A stretch of DNA of 64,000 nt from assembly GCA_963693305.1 (NCBI GenBank), contig OY855908.1:30838305-30902304 (forward strand), read 5' to 3'. Below the pieces are notes generated by a model. The model saw nothing but the letters and a program-made list of their open reading frames with translations. It was not told where the DNA came from and ran no database searches. The translations under genes and the position numbers were made by a program. Each line of letters starts with the position of its first letter. Position 1 is the stretch's first letter. This DNA comes from Meandrina meandrites. Lineage: Eukaryota > Cnidaria > Anthozoa > Scleractinia > Meandrinidae. Below are positions 12,166 through 23,195 of the stretch, piece by piece.

Positions 12166-12171
12166 ATTAAA
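12166..12171 (+). promoter_or_regulatory. Candidate poly(A) signal of gene A2 (ATTAAA)
   Basis: ATTAAA 217 bp after the A2 stop, followed by the same T/G-rich stretch as in U1. Confidence 0.4.
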
Positions 12172-12175
12172 AAAG

Positions 12176-12499
12176 TTAGGAATGTAGATTTCTTTGTTTA
12201 CAATTTGCTTTAATACCAAACATGACTATTGTACCTGTGATATTAATGCCGTCAAGTTCATCTTTTGGAAACACGTCTTTATTCTGATCAACCACGAAAT
12301 TGATTTCGCGATTCTTTTTGGTTCTCTTTCTGTAAGTCATTGGCGCGTCTTTTTCGTTGTCTCGCCCGAAATATTCTTTCTTAAAGATGGTGGTACTCGG
12401 AAAAATAACAAAGTTCAAGCAGGCGAATTCTTAGTGAAAGGAACTTTACTGGTCTTGGCTAAATCAGTCAAGACAGATTTTATTTTTCGTACGTGTTAA
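12176..12499. other. Two overlapping open frames, no function assigned
   Basis: Both strands are open here: plus 12194-12499 (101 codons) and minus 12176-12418 (80 codons). The minus frame (YRKRTKKNREINFVVDQNK, then DELDGINITG) is lysine/asparagine rich and starts just after a CTTACAG acceptor-like motif. All units keep both frames, but the copies are too similar for that to prove coding. I do not recognise either product. Confidence 0.2.
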
Positions 12500-12665
12500 C
12501 GCTTTCAAGGAGTATAGTTGCTCTTCCTCAGTTTGAGGTGGAAAGAATTTGAGTACGTTCTTTGCTCCTGGTTCTATTTTCGATGTATTAATAAATATTA
12601 GAAGTTAATTGGAATTCATTGCCAATAAATCAGTTATGTCTCGTATAAATTATGAAACTTTCTAG

Positions 12666-12755
12666 GTAGGTAAGCCCAATAGACAACGAAAGAAAAGCTA
12701 CAGATGCGGACAATACTGTAAACTGTTCTGTGACCAACGTGCAAACGACTGCATT
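12666..12755 (+). other. Exon-like Cys-rich segment (C-x3-C-x3-C-x6-C) running into a microsatellite
   Basis: After an acceptor-like TTTCTAG the sequence is open in phase 0 for 30 codons with a dibasic stretch RQRKK and then RCGQYCKLFCDQRANDCI. The QYCKLFC part faintly echoes RQCKVKC of gene A exon 2. The frame then runs into the TATC microsatellite. No matching donor is visible. It may be a relic of another paralogue exon. U1 lacks it because of the deletion. Confidence 0.3.
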
Positions 12756-12756
12756 A

Positions 12757-12832
<76 letters not shown>
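12756..12832. repeat. (TATC)n microsatellite
   Basis: About 19 copies of the tetranucleotide. The same locus has ~22 copies in U4 and a much longer compound array in U3. Confidence 0.95.
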
Positions 12833-13082
12833 TCGTAAAACTTAAAACAGCTCATGGTTTAATAGCTTCTGGCAAGTAAACATCAAAAATTGCAATCTGT
12901 ATTTTAAAAGTACTTGCGAACACACGCACAACAGATCAACACAAAAAAACCTTCCTTTCTGAGATCCCCGCAGTTCTCTTAAACTATGAACTCAAACTAC
13001 ATTTTCCTGTATTACCCTTACTAGTATGAGAAAAAACGCTGCCAATCTTTTCTTTTCACTAGCAGCATTAAAAAGAAATACG

Positions 13083-13400
13083 CTCGCCATTTCTTCTCAC
13101 TATCCTAGCCTCCAAAACCCTCGTTCTGGAATCGACCGAGCGGAGGTCTCGGGAGCGTAACATAGACGTCCCCCGACGAAACAAAGGGTAAAACATGAAG
13201 TGAACGGACCCAGGCCGCCCGCTTGTTTAAACGAATCGCATTGTAATTCAATGTACGGCACCTCGTCGGGGCCAATAGACGAGGGAAGTAAGGTAGCTGT
13301 AGGTTAACGAATATGGGTCGACAACTAAACTGATCGTGTGTAAAAATAATATTTTGTAAACAATATTGGGAAAACAAAATTGTCCACAACTTACAACTTT
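13083..13400 (-). repeat. GC-richer dispersed-type segment, origin unknown
   Basis: This block stands out in base composition from the AT-rich DNA around it. Read on the minus strand it has an open frame of 94 codons ending PPLGRFQNEGFGG. Near the end, GGTCGATTCC resembles a polymerase III B box, which would fit a SINE, but no A box was confirmed. Copies are at 30106 and 46757. No host gene is recognised. Confidence 0.3.
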
Positions 13401-14350
13401 CCTTTAAGAAGTCTTACAGAGCGTTCAAATTCCCAACGGCCTAGATTGTAACACAACACCGCACACTCCAAGTAGTCACGTCCACTTGATACGCTTACAT
13501 AAATCATTCAAACGCTTACATAAATCATTCGTACGCTTGCATAAATCATTTGTTTGATCGATTCCTCGAATCGTGAGTTTGGGACGCCTGTGTATATTGT
13601 CGTTTATTTTGACGCACGCCATCAGCCCCGTTGTCCCGTTGAATTCATTCTGGAGACGTTTTACACTCTTTTACCCAAAGTGATCAAAAGCTAGCATTTT
13701 TTATCACGGAGTCATACATGCACAGTTAAAGTTAATTGCTAGGGTATCCGAGGAAATTTTTTGTAGGTAATAAAACTATTCTTCTCGTCTGCAGGCGCCC
13801 TTAAGTTAATTAGATGTTCCAAATATTTGTCCGCTTAAGTATTCACTTTTCTGAGTCTCATATATGTGCAATGGAATTTACTTCTTTAAAAAAAAATTCA
13901 TGATTCTTAAAAAAAAAACTTAATGATTGATGACTAAGCTATCTGGTTCAGTTTTGGCGAGATATTGGCGCCGTTCTGAAAATGACTAAAACCACCCACA
14001 TGTATCCAGTCATGAAGGTAATTTCTTGTGTACGCAAAACATACGAAACAAAATGAACGGAAATCATCTTTTATAGCATAAAAAATAGTGACAATGTGGA
14101 ACAATATCGCCCCATATAGAAAAAACTAAGTCACGTTCAACGAATATTTTATTCTAACTCACGGTATTTCAATATGGTACATCCAATGTATTCTACTGAC
14201 TTTTAAGCTCAGCAGTTGTGAGCGCAAAACGCGGTTTTGCAATATGTTTTTAGAGGTGGTCACAAATGGCAGCCATTTGCGAAAGTTTAGCGACACTTTC
14301 TAAAATAAAATGGTATGATCTTAAATTTAAGTACCTATTGACGACAACTT
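13401..14350. other. Intergenic DNA between A2 and B2, nothing recognised
   Basis: It contains short direct repeats of ACGCTTACATAAATCATT (three imperfect copies near 13490-13550; two in U3 and U4) and A/T runs. I see no gene or structured element. Confidence 0.5.
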
Positions 14351-15001
14351 AACATTCCATTATCGACAAGAGGCAAGTTGTGATCATCATTCTAAATCAT
14401 CTTCAAAAGATCATGTAGATTCGAAATATTTTTTTCCTACTCTGATCACCTTTTTGGTATTCCGAAACGTCATCCGACTTATGCAGACGTTTAAACCGAA
14501 CATCGCCTTTTTGTATTTTTCGACTGTTAAATAGACGGGACAAAACAAGGAAAACGCCGATCAAACTTGCAGTCCTGTTTTCATTGTCAATCAATATCAA
14601 TCAATCCATCGATCGATCTATTTTTTTTGCGCATTAAAGGACCATTAAATATAAATACCTGTTGACCCCACTCACCTTAACTTCCCGCTGCTACGTGTAA
14701 TAATTCAACATTCCATTATCGAGAAAAGATAAGTTGAGGTTTGATAGGTATGAATCACTGTAAATTATCTTAAAAAGATCATTTAGAAGATCCGAAATAA
14801 TTTTTTTCCTACTCTCGTCACTCTTTTGGTACTCCGAAACTTTTTTCCACTTTTGTAGAGGCGTAAACCGAATGTTGTCACATTTAACGCCTAGCCGTGG
14901 TTGACCATTTTTTGTAATTTTCGACTGTTCAATAAACACCAAACTAACTGGCAATCTCGCTTTGATTGTGAAACAATCAATCAATCTTTATTTTTTGCGC
15001 C
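14351..15001. repeat. Local ~300-bp tandem duplication upstream of gene B2
   Basis: Segments 14351-14633 and 14706-15001 align: both start ACATTCCATTATCGA, contain TTTTTTTCCTACTCT and TTTTTCGACTGTT-type blocks, and end with TCAATCAATC and TTTTTTGCGC. On the minus strand both encode similar residues (VSEYQK-x-D-x-SRKKI). The arms are well diverged, so the duplication is older than the units. Between it and the B2 TATA box (15002-15639) I see nothing definite. Confidence 0.65.
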
Positions 15002-15639
15002 AATAGAAGAGTATTTTTAGCAAAGATGTCTGATCTTTTTTACAAGAGATAGGGAGCCCTGGTTATAATTTTCAGCAGTAATTGCGGCAAAATCATTTTT
15101 CCAGCTTTTATTCTCTTTGCGATGTACAACTGTTCAATCAGCCTGAATTAACCAAATTTCTTAATATTAAAAAACAGTATATACTTAGTACTTTTTTTAC
15201 ACTTAGTCATTCCTGATACATTATACAGCCAACTTTTGACCTTTAATTTCGAAAGAAACACTAACTAACAATCTAGTGACAGTTGAATATATTTTATAGC
15301 ATTTCCTGTTTTTTTTTTCTTCCCACTTTTTTGTGTGTGTTGGCGCAAACCGAAACTCAATACACAATCAGACTCTATACGTGCAAAATTACTTTTTTTA
15401 TTTTACACGAAACTATTTGACACTCAAACGGAATTTATTAATTTTTCTGATTTTTATTACTCACTTGACAATGCCGGATGCAATGACGGTGTCGAAACGT
15501 TGTGCGTTTGCTATTTGTTTTATCCTTAAATGTTTAACCAAATGTACATTGATTGGAGTCCTTAAAGTTGTGGTTTTTAATACGTCAGAAGAACAAAATT
15601 CCAAGTATGTGGTGCAAATATTAGGTTAAGACACGGTGG

Positions 15640-15650
15640 TATAAATAAAG
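15640..15650 (+). promoter_or_regulatory. Candidate TATA box of gene B2 (TATAAATAAAG)
   Basis: TATAAATAAAG lies 81 bp upstream of the B2 ATG, the same geometry as in gene A. Confidence 0.6.
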
Positions 15651-15720
15651 ACCTTAACAGATCAGGGGCATTCATAGTACCAAGTTGAGCGGAACGTTGG
15701 AAAAAAACGGAGTGAATGAA

Positions 15721-18700
15721 ATGGATTTAGCCTGTATATTCCTAGTAAGTGATGGCAACCTATAACACTTTTTCATGTCTGTGAATTTATCCAATTAACT
15801 TTTATCGTTATTATCTAAAGGGGCACACATTGATAACAGTTGTGTAACTTTTTTCTTCTATTTGGAATCAATTAGAATTTTTTTTTTATAGAGGTTAATA
15901 CATAATTCACTTAATTTTTGTGTCTTTCTTAACTTAACCAATTTGCCTTTAATTCATACAACTAGGAATGCCCTTTTTCAGAAAATTACCCTGACACTCC
16001 CTGGATAGAATGCATAAATGTACGCTACCTTATGTTACAAACCATAATTTAAGAAGAGAAATGTGCAAATCGATTTTTATCTAACCATTCAAGTCAAACA
16101 GTACTACGAAGGTTAAACATTGAGATAGCATAACTCGATCATTTTTTTTTCACAATTTGTATGTGTTTATACCTATAGCCGCTAGTTGGGTGCCTACTGG
16201 CTCACATAGAAGTCGGATCAAGCTGGCAACGGCCACCTACAATCTACAAGAGTCTTCGTTCACACTTTAGACAAATATCCTGCAGCGGAGGTAATGTTAT
16301 TTCGATTGACACAGACCAGTGTAACATTTCATCAACTAGAAAGCGGCAGTGTAAAGCAAAATGCAATGGGTCATCTACCAGAGATCATAATGCGAGTAAG
16401 TAGAGGCAAAATGTTGTATGTGTGTTCTATTTGATAATTTTGCAGTCATGAAATTAACATACACGATGAAAAGACCTTTATTTAGCTATACCTGTTGTAG
16501 AGAAGTTTGGGGAAGACTCCTTCGCCTACAAAAGACATGAAAAGAGAGCTGCAGGGACACTCATGGACGCCGAACTGAATAATTCATTATGTCCAGCTAT
16601 TTAACAAATTGGAATGGTGGCCATTCTACAAGGCGGCTACGTTGCCCAGTGCCTCATTATATCCAAAACTATGCGGAACGTTGAAGTACCTTAGTATCTA
16701 GTAGATTCCTTAACACTGAATGCTAAACAACACTAATGACACTCGTAACGCAGTTTCTTTGCCCTTAATTCAACAGGGCTACTGAAGGTGGAAATTCCAT
16801 CACAGTTTCTGCTAGACAACTTTGGAACAGCCTTCCCAATGCTGTAAAAAATAAACCTAGTTTAAAGTCTTTTCAGGCAGCTTTGTATAATTAAAACATT
16901 ATTAAAACATTTTTGTCATAGTTAGCATTATTGTCATGTTTACTTTTCGATTATAGATAGTTAAGAGACCGCGACGTGCTGTTTTTAACATTATCTATGT
17001 TTTCTGGATTATTCCAGAATAGCCATTCCGTCCGTACGCCAGCCAATAAAACTATTATTCTGTTTTTGGAATAGTTCCTGCGATATAACACCAAGACAGC
17101 AATCAATCCCCACACTTTGTTTTTTCTTGTAATTACCGTTTTGAAACATCTTTCATTTCTTCGTACAAGGAAATGAAGAGAACCGTCTCTTCACAACTTC
17201 AAAGTATACTTTTCTGAGAAACAACCCGTTTTCTTTATTTTAGGGCATAACAGTGGGTGTCATTAACTAACCAGCTACAAAAGCAAGGGGCAGAACTAAC
17301 TACAGTATCAACATAAACCACACGTCGAACTAAATAAATCTTTGAAGGGCACGAACTAAACTAAACGAAACACACGAGTTCCAAAAAGTGCAGGAATGCA
17401 GTCGTGAAGTATTTGAAGTTCAGAAGTTACAGAAATAGAAAAAAGTATTGACAGAAGCTCATTAACGCATAATTACGACTCGAGCACGAACGACATTAAG
17501 ATAAGGACCTTTGACAACTGCAACAACTACAAATACATGAAGGTCGTGAACTTTGAACTCGCAAACTGCATAATCTACAGCTATACTGTGAGACGTCTTT
17601 TACGTAATAAGCAACCGGCTTTTTGCTCATCACTGTATTTCTTTTATATTTTATTTTTCAAAGGATTCATTATTGAGGATGAGGAAAGAGGAGGAAGAAA
17701 GTGCATTCAATACACTGATGAACAAGATGGTACCAAATATGCCCTCAAGGTCATCAACGGAACGAGTATTACTTTTGAGGTTAGATAAACCTGCCCAGGT
17801 CGGAACAAAATGTTTTTGTTCTTGTTGCTGTCTTTTTTTTTTCTTTTTTTTTTAGTAGAAATTTGGCACTTTCTTGGTGTTGTGGATCACCAAATGACGT
17901 CATGACGTCATCTTTACCATCCCACACTCTCTTATAGTTATCACTAATCGTTACAAAATCACCACTTATCTTCTATTCTCATTGTTCGTGTCATATCGGC
18001 GAATCTATCGGTACCGACAAACCAACAGTTTTTGACTTAATTATTTGAGTCTTCATATAGGCGAACCGACAGACCGAAAATATCTGTCGGTCAATTTGTC
18101 GGTACCGACAAACCGGAGAGATTTTGAATTCATTGATTCTTCATGTTGGCGAACCGACGGACCGACAAACCGACAAAATCTGTCGGTCAATTTGTCGGTA
18201 CCGACAAACCGACAGTTTTTGAATTCATTATTTGAGTCTTCAGCTTGGCGAACCGACGGACCGACAAACCGACAAAATCTGTCGGTCAATTTGTCGGTAC
18301 CGACAAACCGACAGTTTTTGAATTCATTATTTGAGTCTTCAGCTTGGCGAACCGACTGACCGACAAACCGACAATTATGTAGAGGCTGGCGTATATAATT
18401 ACCATCTGCCATGTGGCTGTTCTGAAGACTGGATAATCGATAATGAAGTTAAACGCTTCGAATTCCATGGTTTTATCCCTCTTCTACAAAGCGCGTGGGT
18501 GGACATATTTTCGTCCTCATTACTTCGTCACCTTTGAGGAGTACACTTCAGAGAATTTGTTATGTCATCATCATCATCATCATCATGATCACGTCCTTTA
18601 TTTAAACACGATCAGATCAATGCTTGTGGCGGGTGAGGACAGGAGGGCGGGAGCCCGGGGTGGGAGGCGGGAGAAGAGAGGACGGGAGTCCCAAGGTGGC

Positions 18701-19220
18701 GGGAACTGGGAGGAATTGAGAAAAATTTCGCAACATTTCGTCATATTTTTCACTGAATAGAAATGGGATAAAAAGAAGGGAACCACTTCTGAAAGGGGTA
18801 CCAGGTACGAGAAGTGAGAGGTTCAGAACCCACTGTCCCTCCCCACTTTGTGGGGTCGTGTGCTAAACTAATGTATTACTAATATTACGTCTTCCGGTAA
18901 ACAAGTGGCAGCTAGGAAATAAACACGCAGGCATCTACATAAAGATAAAATTTTACACTAGTCGTTAATTGACTTGATGTTATGTTTAACTTCATTTACA
19001 GGAACAAGCACGATGCGACAGCTCAACCGGCAATGGCTTCTTGTTTGAGGAAGAAAAAAATGGAAAGCTATTTAAATATAAATACACGGCAAGTAATAAA
19101 GCGATGTGCCTGGGAGTTACTAGCGACTGTGATGTCAGCTTATCTCTAATCATTGACGCAAAAAATCAAGATAGACGTTGTACATTTAAAGTCTTGGGCA
19201 GACGAAGTCGCAGGCACTAG
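15721..19220 (+). CDS. Gene B2: secreted Cys-rich paralogue of gene A
   Basis: Exons 15721-15744, 16179-16395, 17664-17779 and 19002-19220 give 191 aa with intron phases 0, 1 and 0 as in gene A. The signal peptide spans MDLACIFL and PLVGCLLAHIEVGSS. The eight cysteines of gene A are kept (43, 56, 66, 70, 94, 124, 162, 179) and a ninth, C155, sits where A has H153 (MCLGV against MHLGV). Sequons are at N57, N71 and N112. Exon 3 has an acidic insert (EDEERGGRK). The C-terminus is strongly basic (GRRSRRH). Protein identity to A is clear throughout, yet introns do not align, so the A/B split is old and the coding sequence has been under constraint. Intron 2 carries a LINE tail and intron 3 a palindromic repeat array. 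P28 is S in B3 and B4. Confidence 0.75.
16775..16894 (+). mobile_element. LINE ORF 3' tail in intron 2 of gene B2
   Basis: In the sense orientation the frame reads RATEGGNSITVSARQLWNSL, then PNAVKNKPSLKSFQAALYN and a stop. The LWNSLP...SLxxFxxxL pattern is the usual C-terminus of reverse-transcriptase polyproteins of CR1/L2/RTE-type non-LTR elements. Only the last ~39 codons are clear. The fragment is present in every B copy, so the insertion predates the unit duplication. Confidence 0.75.
18001..18375. repeat. 99-bp palindrome-rich tandem repeat in intron 3 of B2
   Basis: Monomers begin at 18047, 18135, 18234 and 18333 (G[AT]TCTTC...), the last truncated. Each contains GACAAACCGACAAAATCTGT, then CGGTCAATTTGTCGGTACCG and ACAAACCGACAG, so each folds back on itself around TGTCGGTACCGACA. 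U2 has one monomer more than U3 and U4. Open frames across it are side effects of the repeat. Confidence 0.9.
18645..18671 (+). other. G-quadruplex-type motif in intron 3 of B2
   Basis: The sense strand reads GGGCGGGAGCCCGGGG then TGGGAGGCGGG: at least four GGG runs with loops of 1, 5 and 1 nt. It stands in otherwise AT-rich DNA and is kept in U3 and U4. A short (CAT)n run lies ~80 bp upstream. Confidence 0.6.
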
Positions 19221-19477
19221 TTTTGAAATACAAACTTGCGTTCAGACTTGGGTAGTCAAATGTAATTAAACGTTTATCAAAAAGGGCGTACTGACGTTGC
19301 TATAAAGTGTTAGTTTTAGTGCTAAAGCTTTGCAATTTATAACCTGTATCTCTTTTTGATATCCAAGCATTCTTCGTTAGGCATTCACTATAGTTGTAAA
19401 CGGAATTAATAATACTTACGTCCTTCACGAACGATGATAGATATCCCGAGTTAACTTTCCTTATTTGCAAGCCGTAA

Positions 19478-19483
19478 AATAAA
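19478..19483 (+). promoter_or_regulatory. Poly(A) signal of gene B2 (AATAAA)
   Basis: AATAAA 257 bp after the stop, followed within 30 nt by GTCTTTTTGTCAGTGTATAT, a good GU/U-rich downstream element. Confidence 0.55.
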
Positions 19484-19827
19484 GTCTTTTTGTCAGTGTA
19501 TATTTAATTAGTGACCAATGGCGCCTGCGAATCTTGTTACTTTTGCAACTGACTCGACGTACTAGTTTAACATAACGTACTAGTTTAATATAACCTAAAG
19601 TTAAAACTGTGTCGTTAGTTTTGACGTGAAGAATATTCAAGCAGCATGCGTCAGCATTTAAACCAAGTTTGATTGGCTCAACTGTGATCGGCGTGCACTT
19701 GTTCTTTTTGCGTGTAAGACACCCACGTGTATGACTTGCAGTATTACTTGTCTCCGTCTCATACTCAACAGAATGAAACAAAAATCCAAACTATTTTTCA
19801 TACTGTCATTAAAAACGAATAACACAA

Positions 19828-19964
19828 TATAGAACGTTTTCATGTGACGTCACGGCAGCTGTAAACGACAGCCATATTGCTGTGCCAAGCCAACCTTCCG
19901 TTAATTAAACTTTATTTTGATGCAACAATATGGCCTCTGGTCATATTAGTGAAAACGTTCTATA
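19828..19964. mobile_element. 137-bp MITE with TATAGAACGTTTTCA termini
   Basis: Perfect 15-bp inverted ends (TATAGAACGTTTTCA and its complement) enclose a core with TGACGTCACGG and GCCATATTG. TA at both ends fits a TA-targeting Tc1/mariner-type MITE. It is at the orthologous place in U3 and U4. Confidence 0.75.
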
Positions 19965-20831
19965 AGGATGCATGTTTAAATTTCACGCAGTGAGAGGTGT
20001 GTAATAGCATTGCTCCGTTGAGCAACATACAAACTTCTCGCGAGTTATAGTGGTTAATTCCAGCCCCTGTTGAATCCCCATTTTTGTTATTTTAAATACT
20101 ATTTGACGTCAACATTGAATTCGTTTTTCCTCATACCGATAACAAATTGAATCAAAAACACTAAGAGTTATTCCTCATCCATAGAGATGACATAGATTTG
20201 TGAAATGGAACAAAAAAAGTTTGGCTACTGATTTCACAAACGTTAACGTTCGTACATAATCAAAAATCAAGATAATTAGACAGTGGATAATCTAATTATC
20301 TTAACAGAGCTTAAAAAAAGTTAAAATTGTTTCGACTTTTTCTTTGTTACATTGGAGAATAGGTTGTATTTGTTCTTCGCGATTCAGTGAATTTCTAAAA
20401 ATTACTCTCAATTAAACTGCTGATTAGAAGATTAAAAACGCTTCATTTATTTTTTGAGACATCCCAGAATCAGAAAAAGGATTCATTTTCCGTCGATGTA
20501 AATATTACAAAAGTATATTGACCGAAGCTAAACGTACTCGCGTATGCTATCAAATGTGTTGACTGAGCTAATTTAGTACAGTAATGGTGCACTGCGTATT
20601 TCAAAGACCTGTTACGCGGTTCAGGCTATCTTTAAAAAAAAGCTACAGGCATGAGACTAAACATAAAATGAATGGCGTTTCTCAGTTACCTACAAACTTT
20701 TATTGATTTCAAATGTAATTATACAATTTTATGAGTTGCCGGGCATGTACTTTTAACTTTTTACTACAAATTGAAGGTTGCATTATTATAGCTTGAAGCA
20801 TAAATCATAGAAAATGTTTCTTGTGTCTTAT
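19965..20831. other. DNA between B2 and the C2 relic, nothing recognised
   Basis: I looked here for exons 1 and 2 of C (signal peptide plus the RQCK-x-KCNGSS block) and found neither on the + strand. There is an inverted pair around AAGATAATTAGACAGTGGAT near 20275-20300. No other feature. Confidence 0.5.
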
Positions 20832-21172
20832 TCAGTTGCTTCTTTTAATGTTATGATTGCTATTGGAAGGACTGTTTTTAGTTAGAGCTTGGACATGTCT
20901 TATTTGAGCTGGTGTTCCCGTCTGAGGATGTCCCTGAACATTTAATTTGCCTTGCTGTGGGTGACTTTGCACATTTGCCTTTGCCTGTGCGAGTCCCTGC
21001 CCTGGTGGCTTGACGGGAAACAAAGTTGGACCAATCAGAACGGTTCCCATTTTTCCGTTTCCGCTTATTAGTCTATCACTTATGATCCAATGAAAACAAG
21101 ATTCAAGATTAGAAGTAGCATTTAAAAAGATTGATTCAGCTTTTCGCTCATAGTTTATTTTATTTCTTAAAG

Positions 21173-21179
<7 letters not shown>
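20832..21179 (-). other. Minus-strand 115-codon open frame with an internal peptide repeat
   Basis: The frame ends with two copies of an 11-residue repeat, K[AL]NVQ[SG]HPQ[QT]G, followed by TPAQIRHVQALTKN. It is open in U2, U3 and U4 (125 codons in U4). It lies just upstream of C exon 3 on the other strand. No signal peptide or known domain. It could be part of an unknown gene, or chance in near-identical copies. Confidence 0.25.
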
Positions 21180-22125
<946 letters not shown>

Positions 22126-22236
22126 CAAGAGAACTCCAATAGTTCAATTGTTTCAGCAGCATTTTTTTTCCTCTTTTTCTAATTTCCACTCATGAAAGTT
22201 TTCTTTTTGCTTGTTTAATTTTTCTGTAATTCTTCT

Positions 22237-22452
22237 TTGCTGCAAAGCGTAATAATTGCCATTCCCGCTTCGGTGAAATTAAGAAAAAAATTAAGCTCGG
22301 CTCAATCGTCATTTTTAAAGTTTAAAATGGAACAGTTTTACACGTTAAGTGGCAGTAGACTTAAAATCTTTATCCAATTTATTTTTGAAAGTGTTCCTAA
22401 ACCAGAAGGTGCATCCCATTGCCGTCGACGTAAATTTAATTGGCAAGATTGA
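22237..22452 (+). other. Open frame downstream of C2, protein-like, unassigned
   Basis: 71 codons, ending SGSRLKIFIQFIFESVPKP, then EGASHCRRRKFNWQD and a stop. It is open in U2, U3 and U4 and broken by a stop in U1. It starts close to an acceptor-like TTTGCTGCAAAG. It lies ~110 bp after the C stop, so it may be a former 3'-terminal exon or 3' UTR. I do not recognise it. Confidence 0.25.
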
Positions 22453-22489
22453 ATTAAGCATGAAATATCAGTTTATTAGTCTAATTTCC

Positions 22490-23076
22490 AGAGGTGAATA
22501 TAAGAATGGAACATTTTGATTGGTCGAAAAGCTCTAGTTTATGACGTTATATTCACCTCGCTAGGAAGTGAATATAGCATTTCAGGGCTTGGTTACTCAG
22601 CCACGCCACTTTTGCCATCCATGCAAGTAAACATGGCAGCATTTGCTTAATGAAATTTTCGTTCATTCTGAAGAAATCACTCCAAATACAGAGTGTGGAA
22701 TTACGGAAATTGTCTTCCAAGGCTTTTGGACCGAAAATATTTCCAAGAGATGATTCTGAAGGCATTAGAATTGATGGTAAACGCGGTGGTTTTGTAGATC
22801 GCACGCGGCCATGAGAACTCAATCTGACTCGACTCATTTCAAGAGGATTTACGCAATTGTTCAGAAGTTTCCAACGACTAATCAAAGGCACTAGATATCT
22901 GTCTTTTCAATAGTGTTGGTTTTGTTCCGTTTAATTGCATAAACTAAAGTGTAAATTCTGATTTACGATGAATTAAGCTTGTTCACACTGCTTATGCCAA
23001 GGAGCACTGGTGTTCGCTGTTTCCGTGTTTTAGTTCTTCATTTTGTAGTTCTTGATATTCTGTCATATTCACCTCT
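22490..23076. mobile_element. MITE-like element with AGAGGTGAATAT termini (U2 copy)
   Basis: Orthologous to 4620-5248. Shorter by small deletions in the core. Confidence 0.55.
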
Positions 23077-23097
23077 GAAAATTAAACTGAAACAATT

Positions 23098-23195
23098 ATT
23101 CGCCTCAGGCTCAGTGAGTCTGGGCGAATATTCCCCTCGACTACGTCTCGGGGAATATTTTATATTCACCGAGATTCACTGAGCCTGAGGCGAAT
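23098..23195. repeat. Fold-back element
   Basis: A near-perfect hairpin: outer arms ATTCGCCTCAGGCTCAGTGA and its complement, inner arms around GAATATTCCCC and GGGGAATATT. In U1 the left arm is deleted. Whether it belongs to the adjacent MITE is unclear. Confidence 0.8.

Noticed and set aside
15333..15629. 98-codon frame just upstream of gene B as its true start
   Set aside because: It ends before the TATA box, has no homology to gene A and sits in a T-rich stretch; the A-like exon 1 at 15721 fits the family.
18001..18375. CRISPR-like spaced repeats
   Set aside because: The spacers are also repeated, there are no cas genes, and the DNA is eukaryotic with introns.
18045..18412. Frames of 104-119 codons with NLSVPTNRQ / CRFVGTDKLTDR repeats in intron 3 of B2
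   Set aside because: They follow the 99-bp palindromic repeat on both strands and lie between two well-supported coding exons.
18443..18760. 105-codon frame with His run and Arg/Gly-rich end in intron 3
   Set aside because: The His run is a (CAT)n repeat and the Arg/Gly part is the G-rich motif; it lies within a spliced intron.
19221..21172. Exons 1 and 2 of paralogue C upstream of C2
   Set aside because: I searched for a signal-peptide exon, the SSW start and the RQCK-x-KCNGSS block and found none on the + strand.
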